Below are positions 11,734 to 24,167 of a DNA stretch of 64,000 bases, piece after piece. The notes beneath the pieces were generated by a model, which was not told where the DNA came from, ran no database searches, and was given only the letters and a program-made list of their open reading frames with translations. Position 1 is the first letter of the stretch; the number at the start of each line of letters is the position of its first letter. The DNA is from Cephalotrichum gorgonifer (taxonomy: Eukaryota; Ascomycota; Sordariomycetes; Microascales; Microascaceae): contig ONZQ02000002.1 in NCBI GenBank assembly GCA_900312665.1, positions 3,187,863-3,251,862 of the forward strand, given 5' to 3'. A program made the translations under genes and the position numbers.

Positions 11734-13811
11734 TCACAGCTTCGAGTCCCGCTTCTTCTCGTCCCTCTTCTTCTTCTCGTAGAGCTTAACCTCGAAGCCC
11801 TTCACCCCGCCGTCCTTCATCACCCTCCTCAGGATCTTCCCGCTCGGGCTCTTCGGGATCTGCTCCACGAACACCACGCCGCCCACGAGCCACTTGTACC
11901 TCGCCGTCTTGCCCTCCACCAGGGTCTTCAGCCTCGCCGCCAGCTCCCTCAGCTCGGTCTCGCTCCTCTCCTTCCGCGAGACGACGAACGCGCGCGGCCA
12001 CTCCGTCGCCTCGTCCTTGTCGTACACGCCCACGACGCCCGCGTCCGCCACCTCCTCGTCGCTGGACAGGATGGCCTCGAGCTCGGCGGGCGCGACCTGG
12101 AACGCGCGGACCTTGATCAGCTCCTTCAGCCGGTCCGTGATGCGCAGGTGGCCCGCGGCGTCGAGCGTCCCGACGTCGCCGGTGCGGAACCAGCCCTCGG
12201 GCGTGAGGGCCTCGCTCGTGACGGACATGTCGGGCGCCGAGGTAGTCACGCCGCCGATAGGCAGGTACGAGGACATGATGCCCGGGCAGCGGATGAGGAT
12301 CTCGCCCTCGGTGTTTATGGGCGCCGGCTTCAGCGGGCCGGGGGAGGGGTAGGTCTGGTCGCGCGGAGCGATCATTACCTCGACACCCCAGTGCGGCGCT
12401 CCCGAGTCGCCGGCATGCGCGTGCATGGACGCCTCGTCGATGCCGTGCTGCACCGTCGTGCTGCAGGCCTCCGAGAGGCCGTAGCCCATCTTCACGCGGA
12501 AGCCCAGGCGCTTGTAGACCTGCACCACGATGTCGTGGCCGAGCGGCGCCCCGCCCGTGACGCCCGCCACCACGGTGCTGAAGGCGTTCTTCCCCGAGGC
12601 GTCGCGCGCGGCGTACTTCTCCACGACGGCGGCCTTGGAGAGCATCACGGCCACGGGGGGCGCCATGTGGAAGTAGGTCACGCCGAAGCGGGGCACGGCC
12701 TGCAGCACGGCCTCGAGGTTGAAGGACGACATGACGTGGACGGTGGCGCCGATGCAGGTGGAGAGCAGGAGGATGTTGCAGAGGCCGAAGACGTGGTAGA
12801 AGGGCACGTAGCCGAGCCAGACCTGCCGGGTCCCGGGGCGCGCGTAGTCGGCGTCGTGCCAGATGGAGCCAACGGAGAAGTTGAGCGCGTTGTGCGAGAT
12901 GAGGACGCCCTTGGAGCGGCCCGAGGTGCCGGAGGACCAGAGGATCACGGCGGTGCGGTTCGAGGCGTGGGCGCCGGGGAGTTGCACGGCGCGGGCGAGG
13001 GGTGGGGCGAGGGTGAGGAGGTCGGTCCAGGGTCGCGGGTCAGCGGCGGAGCCGGCGTGCTTCTGCTTCTGCGCCTCGGGCAGGGGGTATGTGCCGTTCG
13101 CGACGTCGACGGTGAAGACCGGCACGCTCGCGAAGTAGGCGGCGTCCTCTTGCAGGCGTATCGCCTCGCGCATGGCGGCGAGACACGTCGTCGACGTGAT
13201 GATGACGCGGGGGCGCGCATTCTGCAGGATCCAGGAGATCTCGGAGCCCGTGAGGGCGGGGGAGACGAGAGTGGCGGTCAGGCCCGAGGCGAAGGTGCCG
13301 AGGGCGATGGGCGAGAAGGGGAGGGAGTTGGGGAGCTGGATGAGGACAACAGGGGCGATCTCGGGGCGGGGGCAGGTCGCGGTCGGGGGGAGGGTATGGA
13401 TGTCTGTCGGGGAGAGGCCGAGGGACTGGAGGCCTGCCGCGAGGGCGAGGGAGTCGGACTGGATCTGGGACTGGGTGAGGGCGCGGCCTACAGGAGGATC
13501 GTTAGCTCTGCTTGGGGTTTCGGTCCGGTGCGGGATGGCCGGCTTGGACCGGGCCTGGCGACCGGGCCTGGCGACTCGGGCGCGGCATAGGCTCTGAGTT
13601 CGAGGTAGCTAAGAAGGGGGAAGTACTCACCGGACTTGTGGTCTATGAAGATGGGCCTGCTCCCCTCGATGGGGGGCACGCGGTGGCTCGCGGGCAGGAA
13701 CTCCTGGCGCTGGAAGGAATCCCCGGTCACCCAGTCGAAGATGTTGTGTGCGGGGAACTCCTTGGGCGTGAAGCCGCTGATGGCGACCTGCTTAGTCTCC
13801 GCTCCGGCCAT
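11734..13811 (-). CDS. peroxisomal 4-coumarate-CoA ligase-like acyl-CoA synthetase
   Basis: Two exons, 13811-13631 and 13487-11734, encode 644 residues of the ANL adenylate-forming superfamily. Family motifs are in order: the Ser/Gly/Lys P-loop SSGTSGRSKGV (about 245-255), the Y-G-L-S-E motif (YGLSEACS), GWFRTGDVG, and the C-terminal PSGKILRR with the catalytic Lys. The reaction is ATP-dependent activation of a carboxylic acid to its CoA thioester; substrate (fatty, aryl or phenylpropenoic acid) cannot be assigned. The protein ends in Ser-Lys-Leu, a canonical PTS1, so a peroxisomal location is likely. The basic, lysine-rich stretch just before it is typical of strong PTS1 contexts. The intron has a GTGAGT donor and a CTGTAG acceptor. 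The long antisense frame over this gene is a high-GC artefact. Confidence 0.9.
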
Positions 13812-15351
13812 GGTTAAGCTAGGTCGACCGAACGGTGTATGGGTGTGTCTCTATGTGTGGTGTGGCCAAGCCAGTTATCGCGGTATCGCAGTATCGCAGT
13901 AATTGCACTATCACAATATTATCGCAGCAATACCCTAGAAAAGAGCGAAGAGGACGAAAAATGAAGACAGCAGCGGAGTGGGTCTCGCAATGGGAAATAG
14001 AAAAAAAATGGAAGCGACAAGATAAAAAAGGACACGATATTACCCTTCTTCCAAAATGCTCAAATAATTGACTGTCTGGTCTCTCCCCTCACCCAGAAAA
14101 ATCCGGGGAGAGCTATTAAGTACAGACGCAGGAGGTCGGATCGCCCTAGCCCGCTTTCGTCTACCCGAGGGATTCACGGCTAACACGGTTGAAGGCATCG
14201 CTGAGGGGCAAGGCCCTTGGGGGTTGGTCGTGGGGGGACGGGGCCCCGACATAACAGCCGGGCCCCTGGGACGAGCCCCGTTCGCCGCTCTGTAGCGAAT
14301 GGCGGTCCGTCCTTCCGTATTTTAGGAGTCTGGGTGGCATTTCCCGCCCCCTCAGCTTGGACTCGGCAGTTGTGTTCGCTGTTGAGGGTGGAGACATGGC
14401 TGCGGACTAAGCCCGGGAGATTGTGTCTCTAAGTACGAAAAGAGAGAGGTCTTCGCCATCATCAATTGGCACGCATCACGAGGGAGAAGGAGAAGGAGAA
14501 GGAGAAAGAGACGGAGATGGAATTAGATTAGTGCTCTGCGCAGTATCAGACATTAGATCTGGCATGTCTTGAGCGTGTCGCGTCGCGCTTTCCTTTCTCC
14601 TCTGCCGGACCTGTGCTGGTGGGGAAGGAACGAGCAGTTGGGGACCCTGAATCCGGAGGGTCACGTGCTGCGGGGATTCCCCACATATGCGGAGGGACAG
14701 CCATGCATGAGGAACAATGATTGGCTTGAACGGATTGTGTAAAGGTCAAATCCCCCACCTAAGAAAGATTGGAGGCCAAGACAAATCCTTTGAGCAGCTT
14801 GGCTCTCGGGATATCCGAATGCTGACCACCATACCTCACTCAAATCGCAAGCATACCCGCGCCCCGACTCATCAATTCCACACCATGTCATCAAAGAAGA
14901 ATTCAAAATCATCAAAGAAGAATAAGTCAATTCATTTGGGTGTATCACAAAAATAAAACAGATCGTAGCAAGAAACAGAAATAAAAAGAAATCCAAGAGG
15001 CACCGCCAGCGAATGAAGGCAAAAAGCGCCATGCATGCATGCATCATCATCGCGGCAGGCGAAACGACCTGCCCGCCTGCCCGCGCCTAATCTTTTCTCT
15101 CTCCGCGAGTTGAGTGCGACGTTTCCGCAACTCGAGATGCGTGTCACCCTCTCTCCGTTCCCAACCCCGTCAAAACGAGCCCCGAGCGCTGCCCTTGAAC
15201 CCGGTCTATCCCAAGTCCCAGTCTTCGTCGAACACCGTCTAGCAAAGGGGGGAGGAAAAAGAAAGGAAAGGGAATATAAGGGGGAAGAGAAAAAAAGACC
15301 CTTTTTGCGCAAAAGACTTCCCAAAAGGGTGGCTTGGGAAAGGGGGGCGAC
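13812..15351. other. intergenic region with purine microsatellite
   Basis: Upstream of the CoA ligase and downstream of the amino-acid permease. A (GAAGGA)-type purine repeat lies at about 14483-14516. Small frames here have no recognisable features. Confidence 0.55.
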
Positions 15352-17386
15352 TTAGCGCTTCTCGGCGTCTCCCTTCTTCCTCCTCTTGATGCCGATCAGC
15401 TCGCCCATCTCGGTCCAGAACCCGACGGGCTCGCCCGTGAGCGCGGCCTCGTACGCATCGATTACGGGCCGCTGGTAGACCAGGTCGGCCTCGAGGGGCT
15501 TCACGAAGCTCGTCTTCTTGATGAGCTTCCAGCTGAAGAAGAGTAGGGGGGCCAGGATGACCATTGTGTAGCTCTGGAAGAATGCCTCGACGTTGGGGGG
15601 GCGGAAGCTTCCGTAGCCGGCGAAGATGATGACGAAGACCTCGACGGCCAGGGCGATGTAGGCCGAGTAGGGCTGGAACCAGCCCCTGTAGGGGAAGGTG
15701 CTGCGGTCGACGCCCTGGGCCTTGATGGCGCGCCAGTAGAAGATGTAGGTGATGCACATGACGTTGTAGTTGATCAGCCCGCCGGCCGTCACGAGGGCCA
15801 CGAGCCAGCCGAGCACGACGGACGAGTTGCTAGACACCTGAAGGAACGAGAGGAGCGGGAAGCACATGACGATGGCGAAGCAGTAGATGGGCACGCCGGA
15901 CTTGGTGCACTTCGTCAGCACGCGGGGGGCGCGGCCCTCGAGGGCCAGGCTGTGGAGGGCGCGGATGGCGCAGTAGGTGTAGGTGTTTCCGGCGGAGAAG
16001 ATGGAGGTGAAGATGAGGGCGTTGGTGATGTGGGGGAAGACGCCGATCTTCATCCTGTTCATGGCGATGACGTAGGGCGACGCGGCCGCGGTGCCGCCGC
16101 CGTCCTTCTCGCCGGTGATGATGGCGAGGAGGACGGGGTCGTTGTAGGGGACGACGATGCCGACGCAGAGGGCGCTCATGGCGAAGAAGATGAGGAAGCG
16201 CCAGTAGACCGTCTTGAAGGCCTGCTTGATGTAGATGCGCGGCCTCTTGGCCTCGGCGGCCACCATGGATATGTACTCGGGCCCGACGACGGCGAAGCAG
16301 GCGCCCCAGAGGGCGGCGAGGAAGCCCTCGAACCTGCCGATGTTGCCCGTGGAGAAGTGCTCGGCGAAGGCCCCCGGCTCCTTCCAGTAGCGGAAGCCGT
16401 AGGCGTCGTGCTGCGGGTTGCCGCCGCACATGGTGACGAAGGTGAAGAAGAAGAGCATGAAGATGAGCACGACCTTACCGCCCGAGAGCCAGAACTCGGC
16501 CTCGCCGAAGGTGCGGACGGCCACGACGTTGAGTAGACTATTTCACGGGGGAAAAGAGAAGACGAACGGCTTAGCACTAGGACTTAGGAAGGGGTGGGGA
16601 AGTACCTTGGCATATTTGCTCGACTGGGAGACAGGGAGTGAGAGAGAGAGAAAACGTGTACGATCATGGTCGCCCCCTGGGAAGAGCACGCCCCCGGGGG
16701 TGGTAGGGTGGTAGATTTCTCGCATTTTCACTTTCCACTGGGATTGCCTTTCACAGCACGTCACAGCAAAGAAGGGAAGAATACATCCGACCTCGTTCGT
16801 TTCACGGGGAAGATGGGGCAGGCGGGAAAGTAAGAGCAAGGAAGGGGGAGGTCAGTGTGTTTTTTTCTTACCCATAGGCGACAATAACCGCGGCGCAGAA
16901 GCCGGCCATGGGGCCCGGCTCAGCTATCACCGGCACCCAGTACGACAGCACGAGGTTCAGCGCCGTGATCTCGAAGGGGATGAGCAGGGCCTCGTAGAGG
17001 AAGAAGTTCCAGCCGGCCATGAAGCCGAATGCGTCGTCGACCCACAGGCCCGCGAGGCGGATGAAGCCGCCGCTGACGGGCATGAGCACGCTCATCTCGG
17101 TGATGCAGTTGTTGACGAGGGCCATGACGCAGCAGTAGGCGACCCAGGATATGAGGAGCGAGCCGGGCCCGCCATGGGCGAGAGAGGTGCCGATGCTGAT
17201 GAAGAGGGCGGTGCCGATGGAGCCACCGATGGCGACGAGCTGGATCTGGCGATTGTTGAGGCGGCGCTGGAGGGAGTCGACATTTTCCGTCAGGGGACGG
17301 TTCTCGTTGTCCGAGTCGGAGCCGGGGCCGTGGTACGGGGGCAGCGAGGGCGAGCCGCCCGATGACTTTGACTCGACCTTGAGCAT
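15352..17386 (-). CDS. amino-acid permease, APC superfamily (YAT family)
   Basis: Two exons, 17386-16872 and 16537-15352, give 566 residues with about 12 hydrophobic segments. The N-terminal signature NRQIQLVAIGGSIGTALFIS is the TM1 motif of the fungal YAT amino-acid transporters, followed by PVSGGFIRLA in TM3. These proteins are plasma-membrane proton symporters. The sequence resembles the dicarboxylic/neutral permease subgroup (Dip5-like) more than the basic-amino-acid group, but I do not assign a substrate. The single intron is unusually long (334 nt) for this window; its donor GTAAGA and acceptor ATAG join cleanly at GLLNVVAVR. A GA/CT tract sits immediately upstream of the ATG (17393-17409), forming a pyrimidine-rich leader on the coding strand. 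Confidence 0.9.
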
Positions 17387-17868
17387 GGTTGTGAGAGAGA
17401 GAGAGAGAAGGAGACGGGGAGGGGAGGAGGAGGGGTGACCACGCGTGTGAGGGTGTTACGCGTGTAAGGTTAGAGGTTGGTTGGGGTATGGTTGAGCTTC
17501 CGGTGGTGGAGGTCGTCGACTTAGAACGACAGCACCACGTAGGAAGTCGTGGTGAAAGGCCAGTAGAAGACGGGAGATTGCAGCTTATTCATCTCCTTTC
17601 AAGGTTTGGTTGTCTCCGGCGAGGAGGTATGATGGTGGGAAGGGGGCGCCAATCGAGGGTTGAGAGTTTGGTGGCTTTGGCGGCTTGGTGGGTTGAGGAG
17701 ATGATCGGCGAGAAGATGATGAAGGGAGAGGAGGGTGTGGGAAACAGGAGAGGGTGGGACGAGCCTGTGATTTTATTTCAAAAGTGTCTCTCTCTCTCCG
17801 TGGGGGGGAGGGAGTAAGTAGTCAACGGGCAGCTGGGGGTGGAGGGTGGAGAAAGGGAAAGAGAGGGT

Positions 17869-17886
17869 GGGGGGGGGGGGGGGGGG
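17869..17886. repeat. poly-G run (18 G)
   Basis: Uninterrupted run of 18 guanines within a G-rich stretch, about 480 bp upstream of the permease start. It could form a quadruplex or be prone to length change. Confidence 0.9.
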
Positions 17887-20800
17887 TACGGCTTGGGAAG
17901 GAACAGAGACGGGATGATGTATGAGGAGGTTAGACTTTCAGGTTCCTGGTTCCTTTGCCCCTGCCTGACAATCTACTAGTTACTCGTACGAGTAGGGGAA
18001 GTATAATACCAAAGAAAGAAAAAAGAGAATAGAAAAAAAAAGAAAAAGAAAGAAAAGCGGAACCCCCGGTTTACCATGGGTAAGCTAGTTATTATCTTCT
18101 TTATCTTGTTCCTCTTCTTCTTTTCTCTCTTGCTTCTGTCGAATAATATCCCTCCCACACAAACACACACACCCCAGCAGCTTCCGAACCGAAGGTTTGT
18201 ATCCGCGTACCAAAAGTAAATAATAGTAACAAAACACATGGAAAAGTACGTAGTATGCGGTACGTACTTCTACCATTGATAAGGTTCAATCCAGTGTTGT
18301 GTATTATGTGCATCCTGCGTCTTGTTTTCCGGCTGCCGCCGCTCCTCCCCACGCCGATACCTACCCAAAAGAAACTCGGTTGCTTCTCTGGAGGGCGGCC
18401 CCCGAAAACTCTCCACTCCCCACGCCCCTCTCTGGCCCAAAACCTCGGGTGTACTCCCTGTAGTGTGTGATTTTGGGAGGCGTAGATTAGATGGAACGCC
18501 AAGACGACCTGTCGTCTTGCCATTAGGTACCGTGTACCCTGTAAATACCCACCCTAAACCTCCGTCCGCACGCCCGCACGACGGCAGGAACGGCGCTGGC
18601 AGAGAGGGGCGCCCTGGGTCTCAATTACCACAATACCACAACCGGGCGCTGCAGAGCTCCGTAGTGGGCCGCCCCACCCCGCCGCCGGATAGTGCCTCGA
18701 GTGCCCAGTCGGCACTGTGCTGTGAGTAATAGCGCTATGCCGGTAACGAGCAATACGGGTACTTCGTACGTACTAACGAAGGGAGTTTTGCGGTGTAATG
18801 CTCGTAATAACGCCTGACTTAGTCCAAATTACAGGGGCCAAGGCGCACCCACTGTCCTCCCATGCTCTCTTGGCGGTGCCGCACTGTCAAGCACGGAGTA
18901 CAAGTATACGGGTACGAGCGACGAATATGAGTTTGCTCGCCAAGCCAGGGCGGAGTTTGCCAAGAGAGGAGAGTTTTCGTTCTGACAGGTGGTGGCAAGG
19001 GAGGAACGACGACTTCGAGTACTCCCGAATAACTGTGAGGGGAGAGGCGAATGGGACGACTGGGTTTTCGTTCGTGAGCCAATCAGGGAAGTTGAGATTC
19101 GGCCTGTGGGGCTCTTCTTTTTTTCCTGGTGAGAAGTGACGTCACTGTGCACATCTGGGATCTCACAACGGAGGCGCCGTCGCGCGCCGCTGGGGAACGG
19201 AATGGCGGAACCGAGCCAATCCCTGGTCGTAGATGCAGCGCACTAATAGTGCTCAGCCCGCTCAGATTCTCATGTTTTTTCCACTGGCCGTGTGAGCCTG
19301 GTAAGGAATTTCAACAAGATTCTGCATCTTTGCAATTGGATCTTGTGGTGGAGCTCTCACCTCGGATGGCGGGCCGGATGTGGGCGTGCGGACTCTAGGA
19401 GTGTGTAATATCGCGTTATCGCGAGTATCAACAGCACCAAGGGCAGTAATGTGAGTACGTCCCTCCCATCAAGGGTATCTACTCGTGCAAGTAATACGGC
19501 CTCACTGTTGCATGTATCCACGGGGGAATACCCGTCCGAGGAAAGCCCAGCCCCCGTCTCTGGGCTGCATCATCCCAACAGGGCGCCAAGGCGCAAGATG
19601 GGCGAAAACCCTGCCAAGTCGGGTTTTCCTCGCCGGGTAGAACTCAAGAATGGAAGGTGGCAGGGCTCCGGGGATCATCCTTTCCATCGAGGCGCGTCAG
19701 AAAACAGGTTTCCTGAATCTTTCCATGTGGGATTCTTGGTGTTAGGTAATGTAAGGTACCTAACAGAGTTTCTACTATATGTAGCTTCTGCGTATGGTTC
19801 TGCGGGATAGTGACATATGGAGAGGGTGGCTCTAGGTACCGACGCCATCTCTTCAGGTACCCCACTGCGGGACGGGGTAACTAGTACCTCGCCTAAGTGG
19901 AGAGGAGAGCCTGGCTACTGGGTACTCGTTCGAGGAGAATCAAGCCCGTTGGGGCATGGTGTCCACTAATAATACATCTTCATGTCGGGAGCCTGAAGTC
20001 TAGGACGCCCGAGGGCCATGACGTATGCTCTCGTACTAGTCGAGAAAGAGAAAGAGCACTCGTGCTGGGCGGGCACTTCGCTGAGTGGTACGAGTATGGG
20101 GGAAAATGAGTATTCGTACTCTCCAGATCCTTGTTACCGGCCCATATGGATCGACGATGTTTTCTTTTTTTTGTCTCCTTCTTCTTATTCTTTTCAGGGA
20201 CCTGCTTACTATCTGCATGAGGAATCTTGTGATGTCCACATGGCTGGCTGAAGGGAGAAACAAAAAAAGAAACATGTCTTACATGTAGGCGTTGAACAGA
20301 AATAGTACTACAGAGCAGAGTAATACGAGTAATACTCGGGCTTGGCCTTTGTCTCCGCTTCCTTGCTCGCTCGCATTCCAATTCCTCGGCTCATATCCCA
20401 CCTCGGGTCCTCGCTATTATTAAAATCATACAAACTTTTTTTTTCGAGAATTTTTCTTATTTTCTTGTCGTCCCCCCCCTTTCTCCGTCTTTCCCTTTCT
20501 CTCGTCGACGTCAGTGTTAGTGGGGAACCGAGGGAGGATCTGCGTCACTGCCCTTTAGTTAAACCTCTTTTGTACAAGTGTTTGCCCCTCGCTCCTCCTC
20601 GGCACAGTATGTACTTTTACCCGCTGTTCGAGGGGACGCACGAGTCACCGCCGTGTTAGCCCGAACGACCGCATTATTGTGGTTACGCCCCCTTACGAGT
20701 CGTGTGCATAACTTGAACGCTACTGAGAACGTGGGGAAAACGAAACCCCGGCTGTTGGGATTAGACCCAGGGGAGGGAGCCGTTCCTGTACTTGATAGAG

Positions 20801-21744
20801 TACGTACTCGTCTTCACTCTATCCTATCATTGGCGAATGCGTGGGATGTGGGATGTGGGATGAGATATGGCTGAGATAATAATACAAGTAATCGAGTCGA
20901 GACGCCGCCCCCCGGGGAATGGAATGGGAAATTGGCGGGATCAGGACTAGTGTGCATCGGAATAAGGTGGTATGCGTCGGAACAAGGCCGAATCTGGGAT
21001 GAACTCCCGAGCAGATGGGATTCGCCTCGTCTCATGCAGATCTGTGGAGGAATGTAACTGGGTTTCCCTCACACCCAATTTGAGCCCTTGATTATTTGAA
21101 TGTATCGTAATACCTGTAATATGAGTGGAGGTACAAGTGACATTTGCCCCATGCGCCTGGTTCGGTTCCGTTCGTGACGTCTTTGTACGGATAGATGTAT
21201 GTCCGCTCCTCCGTTCTTACATGCTATTATCCTTCCTCCCCCCTTCCCGGCCAGAAGCATAACCACTTGTAACGCAACACGAGTACTAGTAGTGATTAGT
21301 TAACTATTCCCCAGCTCTTGCCCCGCCAATCCGCAGTGTGCTCACGAGACCAGGCGGCGGCCCGGCCACTCGGGCCATCAGATGGCTCATCCTCATCTCA
21401 TACTCCGCACCCGTCCTCCACCTTCCCCCAGTGTCTGTGTCTATTAAGTGATGATCCCGATATCAGAAGCTCCCCCTGGCTGCCCCCCTTGCCTTGGGCC
21501 AGACAGGAAACAATCCCGATATCACCACTCTTTACTCGTTGAACTGTGCACTCGTAATCCTCGGAGAACTGATAACGGGAGAGCGTCTTTGCAAGTCTAT
21601 GATCCCGAGAGTTTCCCGCGCCGAATGGAACCCCCAAGACTCCCATGCGTCTTGAGTAGAGTGATGCTACCCTACACGCGTCTTCCTGGGGCTGGATGTC
21701 TATCTGCCGGAAGGGTCCACACCACCAACACGTCGGAGGTTGCA

Positions 21745-21780
21745 TGATATTGATATTGATATTGATACTGATGCTGATAT
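21745..21780. repeat. TGATAT hexanucleotide microsatellite
   Basis: Six consecutive hexamers: three perfect TGATAT, then TGATAC, TGATGC and TGATAT. Confidence 0.9.
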
Positions 21781-22920
21781 GCGCGCCTAAGAATAGAGGG
21801 CGTGAGGGAAGATACACTCCCAGTTCCACCCCGGTTCCAGACACGGCCACGGCCACGGAAGCGGTACTCGGTACTCTACAGGGACAAGTATAGCTAGACC
21901 GGCATCACGATCACACCCCAGTCATGCACATCCGCAACGGGACGTGCTCGCATCGGTCCTTCCGATCACTCGCCGCCGGGGGAGGAGGAGGTGGTGGTGC
22001 GTGTGTATGCTTGTACGTGTACTTGTATTACCCATCACCGTTCGCCGCCGTTGCCGCCGCCGCCGAGGTGGTGGCTTACCGGGCTGAGGCAACTGGCGTA
22101 TGAGAGCTCGAGGGCCATCTCCTCTTACACCGAGGTGAGGGGAAGAAGAAAACCCAACCTACCGTCTTGGCTTGGTGGTTCAGGAACAAGGTAGCTCATA
22201 TGGGTTTAGGCCCTCAACTTAATTCTCCCCCGCGACCCGGTGTAAGCTCAACGTATAATTGACGCCGTTGTCTTGTAGGTTTTCGTCCGTCGAAACCGAA
22301 ACAAAACATACCTATCGTTGCGCATCAACCGCATGCCTGAATCCTCAATGACATACCGTACCACAGCATACGACTACGTCTTTTTCGTCGGCTTATTTCC
22401 CCCCACCTAGCCCCCAAAAGCTGGCTCGGTCATATTAATCGCCCCGTTTTCCGTTGGCGGCGCCTTGTGGCATGGCAATGGTGCGACACAATCCAACAGC
22501 CGCCCAATCGAATCTCCCCGAAATCCGCTTTTTCTTTATTCCCACACGCTAACTCCTTTAGCTTTGTCCGGAGGTTTTACTTCGTCCAGCTCCCCCCCCC
22601 CCCCTTCCCTTGTCAATAGACGGGGGGCGAACGGCCTGATTCCCGAGTTAAAGTGGCGGTAACATCGCGTGTGCGGGTCCTGACGTCACGGTGGCATTGC
22701 ACTCACTTGACATGCTTGACATGAAATGTCAAACCGCAGATAACACTATTTGATGCACGACCACCACGACCACGACCATGACCACTATCACCAGAACACC
22801 GAGCTTCGTCCGGGGGGAGATGTGAGTTTATCGTGATAACGGTGGGACGATATATTCCTTCGTGGCTTATTTTCGTGGGGAAATTGAGCATGGGTTAGGT
22901 TTGATAGGTGGGAGTAGATG

Positions 22921-23215
22921 TTGAGCTCAGGGGAAGGAGCAGGGTGGGATGTGTGAATTGTTTGTATTTGGTGGCTCTTCTCATTTCGGTTCTATCTGGA
23001 TGCGAGTTTGATGAGCTCAGGGCAGGACCAGGGTGAATGGAAGCATGAATTGATCGTGGTTGTCTCACTTCTCGTTTCTGTCCAGATACTTTTCGATCGA
23101 TTTAAGTTCGATGTGCTCAGGGCCAGGAGCTAGGTGGATGGCGTGTAGGAATTCCTCGAACTCGTAGCTCTTGTCTTCTCAGTCTAGACTCTATTCTATC
23201 TAGTTGCAAGCTCAA
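22921..23215. repeat. degenerate minisatellite, about three units of 90-105 bp
   Basis: Related units begin at about 22921, 23011 and 23111. Each opens with a GAGCTCAGGG- or GTGCTCAGGG-like block, then a purine-rich AGGAGC/AGGACC-type block and GGTG-GATG, and later a TCTTCTC/CTCGTTTCT pyrimidine block and a TATCT/CAGATAC-like block. Units are diverged, which suggests an old duplication. Confidence 0.65.
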
Positions 23216-24167
23216 TATGCAGGCAAGCTCGACGTCGTTGTAAGCTCGGTCTGCAGCTCGGTCTCGGTCTCGCTTTCCCCGCCTCCCCGCAGGCGATAGC
23301 TTGACCATCCCCGTCCACGTGATCGGCATTTTCGCCAACAAAGTCCGTGACGGAAGCATTTCCATTACGATCTCGCTTACTTTTTTGCTTTATCGGTAAT
23401 GGTTTTGCTTTATCGGGAATGGAATCATCCATCTCCCCCATGCAAGCGCGCATCCGTCCGAGAGGTCCCCACCCACCCACCCACACACCCTTGCTTTGCT
23501 GGTGGGTCGGCACAGCTCATCGGTAGCTCCTATCTATCTCTCTCACACCTCACCCCGTATCTCCTTCCACATCCGGCCAAGATCCCCGGAAGGCGGGCTT
23601 GAGCTGGAACGGAACCTATCCGTTGAAAGACCCTGGTACTTGTAACTTCCACCCCGCATCTTTGGCGAATGGCATCTCAGTGATATGTGATGCCGTGAGT
23701 GAGTGAGTCGTTTCGCCGGGGTTACACCGCATCGGCCGCTATTGCCTCGCATGGTGTTCCCTTCGCCTCGTCCCCGCCTCGGCCCATGATTCTGGACCCT
23801 GTCTCGTGCCTCGTGTCTCGTGGGAGAATCGAATCCTTCCCCTGTTGCTTGGGGAGCGGTCCTCGCGCTCGGGCGTCCACGGGTCTCCGTCCCCTGCTGG
23901 ATCTTCCCTGGCTTGTGGACGATGGCGTGGAAGCATTGCTGCGCCCAACAGACATGGCCGTAAACTCTCATCCAAATGGCAAGAAAGGCAAACGCGGTGG
24001 TATTTGACACTCGAAAAACTAAAATCCAAAATCAAACCATAAACTTCAGCCCTAAGCTTACCTTCCCCTTGGTCTCCACATCCTCCCCCCTTTCCCGCGC
24101 GTCTCAATCGAACCATTACGTCTTATCTCCGCGCTCCTGCTTCTGCTCCCCCCACCTCGAACCCCAC

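Larger units (their letters stand above)
17387..24167. other. gene-poor tract of about 6.8 kb
   Basis: No frame in this stretch shows a domain, signal peptide or plausible exon series. It holds an 18-G run (17869-17886), a TGATAT microsatellite (21745-21780) and a degenerate minisatellite (about 22921-23215). Short motifs related to TACTCGTA/TACGAGTA recur (for example near 17980, 20080, 20325 and 20805). It could be decayed transposon sequence or simply long flanking DNA; I see no terminal repeats or transposase remnants. Confidence 0.6.

Noticed and set aside
11602..13590. 662-codon plus-strand open frame opposite the CoA ligase
   Set aside because: It is exactly antisense to a well-supported ligase exon, is extremely Arg/Leu/Gly-rich and shows no domain. 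High GC at third positions produces such stop-free antisense frames.
15952..16536. 194-codon plus-strand Gly/Glu/Asp-rich frame
   Set aside because: Antisense to the membrane core of the amino-acid permease; low complexity.
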